Positions 44,468-53,972 of a DNA stretch of 64,000 nucleotides are shown in pieces. The position numbers and the translations under genes were made by a program. The stretch covers positions 1 through 64,000 of the forward strand of contig NZ_FOTT01000012.1 of assembly GCF_900114655.1 (NCBI RefSeq), read 5' to 3'. The stretch comes from Candidatus Frackibacter sp. WG13. GTDB lineage: Bacteria; Bacillota; Halanaerobiia; Halobacteroidales; Acetohalobiaceae. The notes beneath the pieces were generated by a model. The model was not told where the DNA came from, did not search any database, and worked only from the letters and a program-made list of their open reading frames with translations. The number at the start of each line of letters is the position of its first letter. Position 1 is the stretch's first letter.

Positions 44468-44950
44468 ATGAAAATTGATATTAGTGATATTAGAGGAGAT
44501 ATTGGCGCTTTTAAAGAAGTGCATTTGACAAAAGAAGATGTTGATGTTCAATTAAAAGGACGGGATATTGAGATAGAGAATCCGGTAGAGATGGATCTTC
44601 AGGTGATTAATACTGATGAATCATTCTTGGTTACTGGTACTATTGATCTGTACTTAGCGGTCAAATGTAGTCGTTGCTTAAAGCCATTTGAAATGGCGGT
44701 GGAAGCTAAAGTTGAAGAGGAAGTATCAAAGGACAGGGTTGAAGTTGGGCAACTGACTACTATTGATATTGAAGATGAAGTAATCGATAGTATAATGTTA
44801 GCAGTTCCGATGAAACCGGTCTGTGATGATGAATGTGCTGGTTTGTGTCCAAGCTGTGGTATAAATTTAAATTTTGAAGACTGTGATTGCTTTATGCATA
44901 CGGTAGATCCGAGATTAGCTAAATTAGAAGAATTATTAGATAATGATTAA
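44468..44950 (+). CDS. DUF177/YceD-family protein
   Basis: A 160-residue protein of the family typically encoded just before rpmF and linked to rRNA/50S metabolism. It carries Cys pairs that may bind zinc: CSRC near residue 67 and CDDECAGLCPSCGINLNFEDCDC (about 118-140; the middle residues are the strongest motif). AACATGAGGTGAGTTATA precedes the ATG. rpmF follows after 51 nt. Confidence 0.9.
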   Translation: MKIDISDIRGDIGAFKEVHLTKEDVDVQLKGRDIEIENPVEMDLQVINTDESFLVTGTIDLYLAVKCSRCLKPFEMAVEAKVEEEVSKDRVEVGQLTTIDIEDEVIDSIMLAVPMKPVCDDECAGLCPSCGINLNFEDCDCFMHTVDPRLAKLEELLDND

Positions 44951-45001
44951 TCTATTTATATATATTATGACTGCAAGCGAATCTATAAGGAGGTGTTAGG
45001 A

Positions 45002-45169
45002 ATGGCAGTACCTAAGCGACGTACTTCAAAGACTAGAAAGCGAAAGAGAAGAACACACTGGAAGTTGAATGCACCTAATTTAGTAGAATGCCCACAATGT
45101 GGTGAAGCTAAATTATCGCATAGAGTATGTAAGGAATGTGGACACTATAAAGGTAAAGCTGTTAAGTAA
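45002..45169 (+). CDS. rpmF: 50S ribosomal protein L32
   Basis: A 55-residue basic protein starting [17 protein letters not shown], with a zinc ribbon CPQC...CKEC and the usual short basic end. Length and position between DUF177 and the fatty-acid genes are standard in Firmicutes. AAGGAGGTG precedes the ATG. Confidence 0.98.
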   Translation: MAVPKRRTSKTRKRKRRTHWKLNAPNLVECPQCGEAKLSHRVCKECGHYKGKAVK

Positions 45170-45182
45170 ATAGATTGAGATA

Positions 45183-45213
45183 AAAGTTCAGGGGATATAT
45201 CCTTCTGAACTTT
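45183..45213 (+). terminator. rpmF terminator
   Basis: AAAGTTCAG pairs with CTGAACTTT, enclosing a smaller GGATATATCC hairpin, followed by TTCTT. Confidence 0.88.
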
Positions 45214-45274
45214 TTCTTATTTTTGCTTGAATCTTTAATTTCTTTAATATATAATAATCAATGATGGTTAAGTT

Positions 45275-45300
45275 AGTACTAGGTCTTAATACTAGGTCAT
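45275..45300 (+). promoter_or_regulatory. FapR operator (candidate)
   Basis: TTAGTACTAGGTCTTAA (45275-45291) resembles the FapR consensus TTAGTACCTGNTACTAA with an imperfect dyad. The unit TACTAGGTC occurs twice (45279 and 45292) as a direct repeat. It sits just before the fapR ribosome site and about 20 nt after a TATAAT (45252-45257), where FapR would block the whole fapR-plsX-fab unit. Malonyl-CoA should release it. Confidence 0.6.
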
Positions 45301-45316
45301 AGAGTTAGGTGGTAAT

Positions 45317-45895
45317 ATGGTTAAAAATTTGTCTAAAAAAGAAAGACAGAAAGTTTTACAAAAGAAAATAAGAGAGAATCCCTTTCTAATTGACCGAGAA
45401 CTAGCAGAAATATTTGATGTTAGCATTCAAACTATTCGTTTAGATAGATTAGAGCTTAATATTCCTGAAGTTAGAAAGCGAACTAAGAATTTGGCTAAAC
45501 AAGCATATTCCAAAGTTAAATCTATTAGTGGTTGTGAGATTATTGGTAAATTAGTCGATATAGAGTTAAATAATTCAGGAATATCTATATTAGAAACGAA
45601 TGAAGATATGGTTTTAGAGAAGACTAAAATTGTTAGAGGGCATCATATCTTTGCTCAAGCTAATTCATTAGCAGTAGCTATACTTGATATTGACGCCGCT
45701 TTAACTGGTTCAGCTAAGACTAAATTTAAACGACCAGTTTATGTAGGAGAGAGATTAATTGCCGAGGCAACTGTTAATAATATAAGAGGAGATAAGTTTC
45801 GAGTTAAAGTTAAGACTAGAGTAAATCAAGAGGAAGTCTTTAGTGGAAAATTTCTTGTTTTTTCTGGTGAAAAGTTAAGCAAGGAGGGGCACTAA
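45317..45895 (+). CDS. fapR: Fatty-acid synthesis repressor FapR
   Basis: A 192-residue regulator with an N-terminal helix-turn-helix (about 22-55, LIDRELAEIFDVSIQTIRLDRLELNIPE) and a hotdog effector domain (HHIFAQANSLAVAILDIDAALTGSAKTKFKRPVYVGE). It senses malonyl-CoA and represses fatty-acid and phospholipid genes. It is the first gene before plsX, the arrangement of B. subtilis. The nearby repeat is its likely operator. Confidence 0.95.
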   Translation: MVKNLSKKERQKVLQKKIRENPFLIDRELAEIFDVSIQTIRLDRLELNIPEVRKRTKNLAKQAYSKVKSISGCEIIGKLVDIELNNSGISILETNEDMVLEKTKIVRGHHIFAQANSLAVAILDIDAALTGSAKTKFKRPVYVGERLIAEATVNNIRGDKFRVKVKTRVNQEEVFSGKFLVFSGEKLSKEGH

Positions 45896-45896
45896 A

Positions 45897-46889
45897 TTGC
45901 AAATTGCGGTTGATGTTATGGGGGGAGACCATGCTCCAACTGAAATTATAAAAGGTGTAATTGAGGCGATACCAGAAGTTAAAGGAAGAATAATTTTAGT
46001 TGGACCAACGGAAATTATTAAGAATGAGTTAGCCAATTATGATTATAATAATGATAAATTAGAGGTAGTAGAAGCACCGGATATAATCGAAATGGAAGAA
46101 GAACCAGCACGTGCTGTTCGAAAAAAGAAAGATTCTTCAATTGTAGTAGGAGCTAATTTAGTTAGGAGAGGTAAAGCAGATGCGTTAGTTTCAGCAGGAA
46201 GTACAGGTGCAATGATGGCAGCAGGATTACTGAAGATAGGTAGAGTTAAAGGAGTAAAAAGACCAGCCATTGCTACAGTTATGCCTGCTTTAGAGGGAGA
46301 AACTTTAGTTTTAGATGTAGGAGCTAATGTAGATAGCAAACCAATAAATTTAGCTCAATATGCTTTAATGGGTAGTATTTATGCTGAACAGATATTACAT
46401 AAAAAAGAACCAAAAGTTGGACTGTTAAGTGTAGGAGAAGAAGAGAAAAAAGGAAATGACTTAACTAAAGAAGCACACCAATTACTTAAAGAATTAGATA
46501 TTAATTTTATTGGAAATGTAGAGGGAAGAGATATATTTTCTGGTGATTGTGATCTGATTGTTTGTGATGGGTTCATAGGCAATATAGTTTTGAAGACAGC
46601 AGAAGGTTTAGGTAATGCTTTATTTACAATGTTAAAGTCTGAATTAGAAGAAAGTGTAATTGCTAAGGCAGGAGCTTTTTTAATGAAGTCTGGTTTAAAA
46701 AATTTGAAAAAGAAGATGGATTATGCTGAATATGGTGGAGCTCCTTTATTAGGAGTTAATGGGGTAGTTATTATCAGTCATGGGAGTTCAAAAGGTAAAG
46801 CAATCAAGAATGCAATTAATGTAGCTCAAGAAGCAATAGAGAAGCAAGTTGTGCAGCGAATAAAAGAAAACATTAAACGAAAGGAATGA
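45897..46889 (+). CDS. plsX: Phosphate acyltransferase PlsX
   Basis: A 330-residue enzyme starting IAVDVMGGDHAPTEI with VSAGSTGAMMAAGLL, GANVDSKP, GNVEGRDIFSGDCDLIVCDGFIGNIVLK and the C-terminal GGAPLLGVNGVVIISHG. It makes acyl-phosphate from acyl-ACP for PlsY. The start is TTG 45897, one base after the fapR stop, with AAGGAGG inside the fapR end, so it is translationally coupled. Its stop overlaps a possible earlier fabH start. Confidence 0.96.
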   Translation: MQIAVDVMGGDHAPTEIIKGVIEAIPEVKGRIILVGPTEIIKNELANYDYNNDKLEVVEAPDIIEMEEEPARAVRKKKDSSIVVGANLVRRGKADALVSAGSTGAMMAAGLLKIGRVKGVKRPAIATVMPALEGETLVLDVGANVDSKPINLAQYALMGSIYAEQILHKKEPKVGLLSVGEEEKKGNDLTKEAHQLLKELDINFIGNVEGRDIFSGDCDLIVCDGFIGNIVLKTAEGLGNALFTMLKSELEESVIAKAGAFLMKSGLKNLKKKMDYAEYGGAPLLGVNGVVIISHGSSKGKAIKNAINVAQEAIEKQVVQRIKENIKRKE

Positions 46890-46897
46890 TAGAGCAG

Positions 46898-47890
46898 ATG
46901 GGTAAAGAATTAAGAAATGCGGGAATTACGGGTGTTGGCTCTTATGTTCCGGAGAAAGTCTTGACTAATCACGATTTAGAGAAGATAGTAGATACTAGTG
47001 ATGAATGGATTCGGAGTAGGACAGGAATTGAGGAACGTAGAGTTGCTGATGATGATACAGCAACATCAGACTTAGCTTATGAAGCGGCAAAAGTTGCTTT
47101 AGACGATGCTGGATTAGATGCTGAAGATTTAGATTTAATTATAGTTGCAACAATAACGCCAGATATGCAATTTCCAGCGACAGCCTGCTTATTACAAGAC
47201 AAGTTGAATGCAGAAGGAGCTGCTGCCTTTGATTTAGGTGCTGGGTGTTCAGGGTTTGTTTATGCATTATCAGCAGCTACTCAGTTTGTTGAAACTGGTG
47301 CTTATGATAATGTATTAATTGTAGGAGCAGAAACATTATCTAAGATTGTTAATTGGGAAGATAGGAATACTTGTGTATTATTTGGTGATGGTGCCGGGGC
47401 TGCTGTGGTACAGCCGGTAGAGTCAGGTGGAGTTTTGTCCAATGTATTAGGAGCCGATGGTTCCGGTGGTGAATTACTACAACTACCTGCTGGGGGTTCT
47501 AGACAACCTACTTGTTTAGATACAGTTGAAAATAATCTTCATTATATAGAGATGGAAGGTAACTCAGTATTTAAATTTGCGGTTAGAATTATGGGAAAAG
47601 CAGCTTTAAGAGCATTGAAGGAAGCTGATTTAGACCGGGAAGATGTTGATTTCTTCATTCCGCACCAAGCAAATACAAGAATTATAGATGCAGCTGCTAA
47701 GAGGCTAAAGTTAGATTCTGATGATGTCTTCGTTAATCTTAATAAATACGGAAATACTTCGGCTGCTTCTATTCCAATAGCTTTAGCGGAGGCAATAGAG
47801 GCCGGTGAAATTAATAAAGGAGACAATATTGTTTTAGTCGGATTTGGTGCTGGTCTGACTTGGGCAGCAAGTGTTATAAAATGGTCGTAA
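46898..47890 (+). CDS. fabH: Beta-ketoacyl-ACP synthase III (KASIII)
   Basis: About 330 residues. The catalytic Cys is in GAGCSGF, the His in FIPHQANTRI and the Asn in KYGNTSAAS, so all three catalytic residues are present. It condenses acetyl-CoA (or branched primers) with malonyl-ACP to start fatty-acid synthesis. Two starts are possible: ATG 46886, too close to AAAGGA, and ATG 46898, favoured by spacing and family alignment. fabK follows directly. Confidence 0.96.
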   Translation: MGKELRNAGITGVGSYVPEKVLTNHDLEKIVDTSDEWIRSRTGIEERRVADDDTATSDLAYEAAKVALDDAGLDAEDLDLIIVATITPDMQFPATACLLQDKLNAEGAAAFDLGAGCSGFVYALSAATQFVETGAYDNVLIVGAETLSKIVNWEDRNTCVLFGDGAGAAVVQPVESGGVLSNVLGADGSGGELLQLPAGGSRQPTCLDTVENNLHYIEMEGNSVFKFAVRIMGKAALRALKEADLDREDVDFFIPHQANTRIIDAAAKRLKLDSDDVFVNLNKYGNTSAASIPIALAEAIEAGEINKGDNIVLVGFGAGLTWAASVIKWS

Positions 47891-47901
47891 GGGGGAAAAC
47901 T

Positions 47902-48849
47902 ATGTTTAAAACTGAACTTTGTGATAAACTAGGGATTGAATATCCGATTATTCAAGGGGGTATGGCTTGGATTGCTACTGGGGAATTAGCAGCGGCTGTT
48001 TCTAACGCTGGTGGATTAGGTGTAATTGGTGCTGGTAATGCACCTGGTGAAGTAGTTCAAGAAGAGATTCGTAAAGCAAAAGAATTAACAGATAAGCCTT
48101 ATGGTGTTAATGTTATGTTATTATCACCTCATGTTGATGATGTGGTAGATGTTATTTATGAAGAAGAAGTTCCTGTGATTACTACTGGAGCAGGGAATCC
48201 TGGTAAGTATATAGAGAGATTAAAGGAAGTAGGGACTAAAGTTATTCCAGTGGTACCCTCGGTAGCATTGGCTAAACGAATGGCTAGATTTGATGTTGAA
48301 GCGATTATTGCTGAAGGAACTGAGGCTGGAGGACATATTGGAGAATTAGCAACTATGGCTTTAATTCCACAGATAGCGGATGCGGTAGATTTACCGGTTA
48401 TTGCGGCTGGAGGTATTGCAGATGGACGTGGCTTAGCAGCGGCTTTGGCTTTAGGAGCAGTAGGTGTACAGATTGGAACTAGATTTGTCTGTGCTGAAGA
48501 ATGTACGGTACATCCAAATTATAAAGAGGCTATTATTAATGCTAGAGATAGAGATGCAATTGTGACTGCTCGTTCTACCGGTCATCCTGTTCGGAATTTA
48601 AAGAATAAATTAACTCGTCAAATCGAAAAGTTAGAGCGAGAAGGAGCCGATAAAGAGAAGATTGAGGAGTTAGGTGTCGATAGATTGAGAGTAGCAGCTG
48701 AAGAAGGCGATGTAGAAGAAGGTAGTGTTATGGCAGGGCAGGTAGCTGGAATGGTAAATAAAGAAGAATCTGCAGAAGAAATTATTAAGAGTTTTATTGA
48801 AGAAGCGGAAGAAGTCTTTAAAGAGAAATATCAATTAATTAATATATAA
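47902..48849 (+). CDS. fabK: Enoyl-ACP reductase FabK (FMN)
   Basis: A 315-residue FMN-dependent enoyl reductase of the nitronate-monooxygenase fold. It has YPIIQGGMAWIATGELAAAVSNAGGLGVIGAG, EAGGHIG (active-site His) and AAGGIADGRG, QIGTRFVCAEEC. FabK replaces FabI in many clostridia and is insensitive to triclosan. The start is ATG 47902 with AAGGGGGA upstream, 11 nt after fabH. No fabI is in the window. Confidence 0.95.
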   Translation: MFKTELCDKLGIEYPIIQGGMAWIATGELAAAVSNAGGLGVIGAGNAPGEVVQEEIRKAKELTDKPYGVNVMLLSPHVDDVVDVIYEEEVPVITTGAGNPGKYIERLKEVGTKVIPVVPSVALAKRMARFDVEAIIAEGTEAGGHIGELATMALIPQIADAVDLPVIAAGGIADGRGLAAALALGAVGVQIGTRFVCAEECTVHPNYKEAIINARDRDAIVTARSTGHPVRNLKNKLTRQIEKLEREGADKEKIEELGVDRLRVAAEEGDVEEGSVMAGQVAGMVNKEESAEEIIKSFIEEAEEVFKEKYQLINI

Positions 48850-48881
48850 GATAATAATTATTCTGATTTAGGAGGATTAAT

Positions 48882-49814
48882 ATGACAGAGAAGATTGCTT
48901 TTTTATTTCCAGGGCAAGGAGCCCAAAAAGTAGGAATGGGAGAAGAGTTAAGTAATGAATATTCCGAAGCAAAAGAGATATTTACTAAAGCAGATGAAGC
49001 CTTAGGATTTGAAGTGTCTGAACTCTGTTTTAAAGGACCTAAAAGTGAATTAAAGAAGACTGAAAATACACAACCAGCTATCTTAACAATGAGCATAGCA
49101 GCTTGTGAAGTATTGAAAGCAAAAGGAGTGAAGCCAGCAGTAGTAGCTGGACATAGTTTAGGTGAGTATTCAGCTTTAGTAGCTGGTGGGGTATTAGATT
49201 TTGAAACAGCGGTTCAATTAGTACATAAACGAGGTAAGTTCATGGAAGAAGCAGTACCAGAGGGGAAAGGTGCTATGGGAGCAGTTATTGGCTTAAAGCG
49301 TCAACAAATCGAAGAGGTAGTTGAAGAAGGTAGTAAATTTGGAATTGTAGAGCTAGCTAATTATAATACACCGATACAGACTGTAATTTCAGGGGCAAAA
49401 GATGCTGTACTTAAGACTCTTGAATTAGCTAAAGAAGAAGGTGCTAAAAAGGCAGTACAATTGCGAGTTAGTGGTCCATTTCATTCAAGCTTAATGAAAC
49501 CTGCTGGAGAAAAATTAGCAACTGAATTAGAGAAAGCAGAGTTTAACAAGCCTGAAATTCCAATTATCGCTAATGTAACTGCTGACTATGTTAAAGAGCC
49601 AGAAGAGATTAGAGACACTTTAATTAAGCAATTAGATGGTTCAGTATATTGGGTAGATACGATTAGACAGATGATAGATGATGGAGTTGACACAGTAATT
49701 GAAGTTGGTCCAGGCAGAACTCTTAAGAAATTTATGAAGCGAATTGATCGTAGTGTAACAGCTTTAAATGTAAAAGATCTTTCTTCTTTAGAAAAGACAT
49801 TACAAAAATTATAG
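48882..49814 (+). CDS. fabD: Malonyl-CoA:ACP transacylase
   Basis: A 310-residue transacylase with FLFPGQGAQKVGMG at the start, the nucleophilic Ser in GHSLGEYSAL and the His in VSGPFHSSLM. It moves malonyl from CoA to ACP. GGAGG precedes the ATG. Length is standard. Confidence 0.97.
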   Translation: MTEKIAFLFPGQGAQKVGMGEELSNEYSEAKEIFTKADEALGFEVSELCFKGPKSELKKTENTQPAILTMSIAACEVLKAKGVKPAVVAGHSLGEYSALVAGGVLDFETAVQLVHKRGKFMEEAVPEGKGAMGAVIGLKRQQIEEVVEEGSKFGIVELANYNTPIQTVISGAKDAVLKTLELAKEEGAKKAVQLRVSGPFHSSLMKPAGEKLATELEKAEFNKPEIPIIANVTADYVKEPEEIRDTLIKQLDGSVYWVDTIRQMIDDGVDTVIEVGPGRTLKKFMKRIDRSVTALNVKDLSSLEKTLQKL

Positions 49815-49868
49815 GTTTTAGAATAAATTCTAATTATATTTATGATAATAGGTAAGGAAGGTGAAAAT

Positions 49869-50618
49869 ATGCAACTGACAGATAAGGTAGCGGTAGTTAC
49901 TGGAAGCTCAAGAGGGATTGGTAAAGCAATAGCTCTAGGTTTAGCTAAACAAGGAGCAAATATAGTAGTTAATTATCCAGTAGAAGCTGAAAAAGATAGT
50001 GCTACAGAAGTTGTGAGTGAAATTAAAGAATTAGGAAGTGAAGCAGTTGCTATGAAAGCAGATGTTTCTAATTTAGATGAAGTAAAATCAATGATGAAGA
50101 AAGTAAAAAATGAATGTGGCTCTATAGATATTTTAGTTAATAATGCTGGCATCACTAGAGATGGTCTATTAATGAGAATGAAAGAGACGGATTGGGATGC
50201 GGTACTTAACGTCAACTTAAAAGGAGTATTTAACTGCACTAAAGCAGTAACAAGAACGATGATGAAACAGCGTAGTGGAAAGATTATTAACATTTCTTCG
50301 GTAGTAGGAGTAATGGGTAATGCTGGGCAGGCTAACTACTCTGCATCTAAAGCAGGAGTAATCGGTTTTACTAAGTCGACTGCTAAAGAGTTAGCAAGTA
50401 GAGGCATTAATGCTAATGCTATTGCTCCTGGATTCATTAAATCAAAGATGACTGAAGAATTATCAGATGATGTAAAGGAACAGATGCTAAGTTCGATACC
50501 AGCAGCTGAATTTGGAGAACCAGAAGATGTAGCTAATTTAGTTACATTCTTAGCTTCAGATGCTGCTAATTATATTACAGGGCAAGTGGTTCATGTTGAT
50601 GGAGGAATGGTTATGTAA
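49869..50618 (+). CDS. fabG: 3-oxoacyl-ACP reductase
   Basis: A 249-residue short-chain dehydrogenase with cofactor loop [22 protein letters not shown], the catalytic Ser in INISSVVG and YxxxK in [11 protein letters not shown]. It reduces 3-oxoacyl-ACP with NADPH. The start is ATG 49869 after AAGGAAGGTGA. Confidence 0.97.
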   Translation: MQLTDKVAVVTGSSRGIGKAIALGLAKQGANIVVNYPVEAEKDSATEVVSEIKELGSEAVAMKADVSNLDEVKSMMKKVKNECGSIDILVNNAGITRDGLLMRMKETDWDAVLNVNLKGVFNCTKAVTRTMMKQRSGKIINISSVVGVMGNAGQANYSASKAGVIGFTKSTAKELASRGINANAIAPGFIKSKMTEELSDDVKEQMLSSIPAAEFGEPEDVANLVTFLASDAANYITGQVVHVDGGMVM

Positions 50619-50652
50619 CTGTCAATTATCACTGAAGGGAGGTGAAGGAATA

Positions 50653-50883
50653 ATGTCAGTTTTAGAAACAGTTAAAGAGATTGTTGTTGAAGAGTTAGCC
50701 GTTGATCCTGATGAGGTGACAGAAAATGCTTCTTTCATTGATGATTTAGGAGCTGATTCTTTAGATATTGTTGAGCTAGTAATGGCTTTTGAAGAAGAGT
50801 TTGATATTGAAATTCCTGATGAGGATGCTGAAGATATTGCAACAGTAAATGATGCTGTTGAGTATATTGAAAATAATGCTTAA
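50653..50883 (+). CDS. acpP: Acyl carrier protein
   Basis: A 76-residue acidic four-helix protein with the phosphopantetheine Ser36 in [18 protein letters not shown]. The start is ATG 50653 with GGGAGGTGAAGGA upstream. A terminator-like hairpin follows, which may let ACP be made in excess over downstream genes. Confidence 0.98.
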   Translation: MSVLETVKEIVVEELAVDPDEVTENASFIDDLGADSLDIVELVMAFEEEFDIEIPDEDAEDIATVNDAVEYIENNA

Positions 50884-50904
50884 TTATTAATTTGTGTTTT
50901 TGGG

Positions 50905-50922
50905 AAGCCTCTTTTGAGGCTT
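50905..50922 (+). terminator. Terminator-like hairpin after acpP
   Basis: A 7-bp stem AAGCCTC/GAGGCTT with loop TTTT, followed by TCCTCAT, a weak T tail. It probably only partly terminates, as fabF and rnc follow on the same strand. Confidence 0.65.
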
Positions 50923-50991
50923 TCCTCATAAATAATAGTTTGGGCTTGGCTAGGGAGAGGCTAAATTATCTAAATATATGGGGGAATTATT

Positions 50992-51966
50992 TTGAATTTG
51001 CCAGAATTAAGGATAGGAGATTTAGTAGCTAAAGTTCCTATTGTCCAGGGTGGAATGGCTGTTAAAGTATCTACAGCACCTTTAGTTGCTGCGGTAGCAG
51101 ATGAAGGTGGTATAGGTTTAATAGCAGGCTCTGGTATCTCAGTTGATGAACTAAGAAATGAAATCAAAAGAGCACAAGAATTAACCGAAGGTATTATTGG
51201 TGTTAATATTATGGTGGCAGCTAGTGAATTTAAAGATTTAGTTAAGGCTTCGATCAATGAAGGAATAGACCTAATAGTTGCTGGGGCAGGGTTCTCTAGA
51301 GATCTATTTACACTAGGTAAAGAAAATAATGTACCAGTAGTACCAATAGTATCCTCAGTTAGACTAGCTAAGATTTCAGAGAAATTGGGAGCTTCAGCTA
51401 TAGTTGTGGAAGGTAAAGAGGCTGGTGGTCATTTAGGTACTGATAAGCCAATGAAGTCTTTGATTAAAAAGATTGTAGATAAAGTAAAGATTCCTGTAAT
51501 TGCTGCTGGTGGAATTATTGATGGTGAAGATATTGCAGAAGTTTTGAGGATGGGAGCCGATGGTGTTCAGATGGGGTCGCGTTTTGTAGCGACTGATGAA
51601 TGTGAGGTTGTGCAAGAGTTTAAAGATTTATATATAAATTCTACTAAAGAGGATAGTATCTTAATTGAGAGTCCAGTTGGGTTACCAGGTCAAGCATTAA
51701 GTAATGAATTTACTGATAAATTAGATGCTGATGAGGTAGACACTGGTAATAGTTGTGACTATTTATGTTTAAAGAAGTGTTCTCGTTACTTCTGTATCGT
51801 TAAGTCACTTGTTAAAGCTAAAGAAGGCGATATGGCTAATGGGTTAGTCTTTGCCGGTGAAGAAGCTCATAGAGTTAATGAAATTTTACCGGTTAAAGAG
51901 GTTATTAAAAATCTAGTTACGGAAGCAAAGAATTATTTGAATAGGGAGGAAGCTAAGGATGAGTAA
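50992..51966 (+). CDS. FabK-like/nitronate monooxygenase paralogue with Cys cluster
   Basis: A 324-residue FMN-barrel enzyme of the NMO/FabK fold: [41 protein letters not shown] and [21 protein letters not shown]. It is a paralogue of fabK in the same gene cluster. It has an extra region near residue 255-270 with four Cys (C-x3-C-x3-C-x4-C, in [14 protein letters not shown]) that could bind a metal or Fe-S cluster. The specific reaction is unknown; it might be a second enoyl reductase or a nitronate oxidase. The start is TTG 50992, a poor ribosome site. Its end overlaps fabF by 8 nt. Confidence 0.82.
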   Translation: MNLPELRIGDLVAKVPIVQGGMAVKVSTAPLVAAVADEGGIGLIAGSGISVDELRNEIKRAQELTEGIIGVNIMVAASEFKDLVKASINEGIDLIVAGAGFSRDLFTLGKENNVPVVPIVSSVRLAKISEKLGASAIVVEGKEAGGHLGTDKPMKSLIKKIVDKVKIPVIAAGGIIDGEDIAEVLRMGADGVQMGSRFVATDECEVVQEFKDLYINSTKEDSILIESPVGLPGQALSNEFTDKLDADEVDTGNSCDYLCLKKCSRYFCIVKSLVKAKEGDMANGLVFAGEEAHRVNEILPVKEVIKNLVTEAKNYLNREEAKDE

Positions 51967-53200
51967 TCGAGTTGTAGTAACCGGAATGGGAGTGATTTCA
52001 CCTGTAGGAAGTGGATTGGATAATTATTGGTCTTCTTTAATAGCAGGTGAGTCTGGAATAGATAAGATTACACATTTTAATGCTGATGAGTATGACTCGC
52101 AGATTGCCGGTGAGGTTAAAGATTTTGATGCTAAAGATTATATGGACCGCAAAGAAGCAAAGCGAATGGATAAGTTTGCTCAATTTGCTGTAGGCGCAGC
52201 TAAGATGGCGGTTGATGATGCTGAATTAGAGATAGATGAAGGTAATTCTGAACGCATAGGAGTACTGATTGGTAGTGGAATTGGTGGAATGGAGACTTTT
52301 GAAGCTCAAGCTAAAAGGTTAGTAAAAAGAGGGCCAGGACGAATTAGTCCTTTCTTCATTCCGATGATGATTGCTAATATGGCTTCAGGACAGGTTTCAA
52401 TTCATACCGGAGCAAAAGGTCCTAATACAACAACAGTTTCTGCATGTGCATCTGGAACTAATGCTATTGGTGATGCTTTTGAGATTATTCAACGAGGCGA
52501 TGCAGATATCATGATTACTGGGGGAGCAGAAGCATCAGTAACTCCTCTATCTTATGCTGGGTTCTGTGCTATGAAGGCAATGTCTACTCGTAATGATGAC
52601 CCACAAAGGGCTAGTAGACCTTTCGATGCTGAAAGAGATGGGTTTGTTATGGGTGAAGGTTCTGGAGTTTTAATCTTGGAAAAACTTGAGAGTGCTTTAG
52701 AGCGAGGAGCTAAGATTTATGGTGAGGTAGCTGGTTATGGTATGTCTGGTGATGCTTATCATGTAACTGCTCCTGACCCTAATGGAGAAGGTGCAGCACG
52801 TTCAATGCAGATGGCTATTGATAATTCTAATTTGAACCTAACAGATATTGATTACATTAATGCTCATGGAACCTCTACTCCACAGAATGATAAGCTAGAG
52901 ACAATGGCTATTAAATCAGTCTTTGAAGAGCATGCTAATAAATTGGTTATCAGTTCCACAAAGTCAATGACTGGACACTTGTTAGGAGCAGCTGGTGGTA
53001 TTGAAGCTATTGCTTCTATATTAGCTATTAAAGAAGGGGTAGTACCGCCGACAATTAACTATGAAAATGAAGATGAAGATTGTGATTTAGACTATATTCC
53101 TAATGAAAAACGGGAAATGGAAGTTAATGCTTCGCTATCGAATTCATTAGGTTTTGGAGGTCATAATGCAACTTTGATCTTTAAAAAATATCAAGAGTAA
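51959..53200 (+). CDS. fabF: Beta-ketoacyl-ACP synthase II
   Basis: A 413-residue KAS II with catalytic Cys in [14 protein letters not shown] and His in [11 protein letters not shown] and [12 protein letters not shown]. It elongates acyl-ACP. The ATG at 51959 overlaps the preceding gene's stop, with GGGAGGAAG before it. rnc follows at once. Confidence 0.97.
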   Translation: MSNRVVVTGMGVISPVGSGLDNYWSSLIAGESGIDKITHFNADEYDSQIAGEVKDFDAKDYMDRKEAKRMDKFAQFAVGAAKMAVDDAELEIDEGNSERIGVLIGSGIGGMETFEAQAKRLVKRGPGRISPFFIPMMIANMASGQVSIHTGAKGPNTTTVSACASGTNAIGDAFEIIQRGDADIMITGGAEASVTPLSYAGFCAMKAMSTRNDDPQRASRPFDAERDGFVMGEGSGVLILEKLESALERGAKIYGEVAGYGMSGDAYHVTAPDPNGEGAARSMQMAIDNSNLNLTDIDYINAHGTSTPQNDKLETMAIKSVFEEHANKLVISSTKSMTGHLLGAAGGIEAIASILAIKEGVVPPTINYENEDEDCDLDYIPNEKREMEVNASLSNSLGFGGHNATLIFKKYQE

Positions 53201-53216
53201 TTAAGGTGTGAGAATT

Positions 53217-53921
53217 ATGGTTGATTCCAAATATCAAGATAAATTAACGGAATTACAGAATAAGATAGGTATTCATTTTAATGATTTAGATTTACTTCGT
53301 AAATCTTTAACACATAAGTCATTTGCTAATGAAAATAGAAATTTAGGTTTAAAGGATAATGAACGATTAGAATTTTTAGGTGATTCAGTACTTGATATCG
53401 TCATTAGTGAGTATATGTTTAATCGTTATCCAGATTACCAAGAAGGCGAGTTAGCTAAGATGAGAGCAGTACTTGTTAGTGCTCCGATCTTAGCTGATAA
53501 GGCGAAAGAGTTGAATTTAGGCAAATACTTATTATTAGGCAAAGGTGAAGTAATGACTGGAGGTCGCAATAGAAGTTCTATTCTTGCTGATGCTTTTGAG
53601 GCTTTAGTTGGTAGTATTTACTTAGATAGTAGCTTAGATACGGCACGTAGTTTTATTCTAAGATTAATGAAAGAAGATATTGAAACTGTAGAAGCCGGGG
53701 AACATATTCAAGATTATAAGACTGCTTTACAAGAGAAGATTCAAAAGGCTTCTAATTCAAGACCAGAATATTATGTAATTAACGAAGAAGGTCCTGATCA
53801 TAGTAAAGAATTTACTATTCAAGTTAAATTTAACGATAAGTCGTTAGGTCAAGGTTCTGGTTCTAGTAAGAAAGAAGCACAACAAGAGGCAGCTAAAAAT
53901 GCGTTGAAGAAATTAAAGTAG
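53217..53921 (+). CDS. rnc: Ribonuclease III
   Basis: A 234-residue RNase III with the signature NERLEFLGDSVLDIVIS and downstream catalytic acids (ILADAFEALVGSIYLD), then a C-terminal double-stranded RNA-binding domain (about 158-232, KTALQEKIQ...GSGSSKKEAQQEAAKNALK). It cuts rRNA and mRNA duplexes. The start is ATG 53217 after AAGGTG; rnc next to fab genes is typical. Confidence 0.97.
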   Translation: MVDSKYQDKLTELQNKIGIHFNDLDLLRKSLTHKSFANENRNLGLKDNERLEFLGDSVLDIVISEYMFNRYPDYQEGELAKMRAVLVSAPILADKAKELNLGKYLLLGKGEVMTGGRNRSSILADAFEALVGSIYLDSSLDTARSFILRLMKEDIETVEAGEHIQDYKTALQEKIQKASNSRPEYYVINEEGPDHSKEFTIQVKFNDKSLGQGSGSSKKEAQQEAAKNALKKLK

Positions 53922-53951
53922 CTTGCATATCAATATGTGAGCTGCTTTTTT
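53918..53951 (+). terminator. rnc terminator
   Basis: An imperfect hairpin AGCTTGCATAT/ATATGTGAGCT that takes in the stop codon, followed by six T residues. It closes the fatty-acid cluster. Confidence 0.8.
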
Positions 53952-53972
53952 CATTAGGAAGGGAGAGATAAT

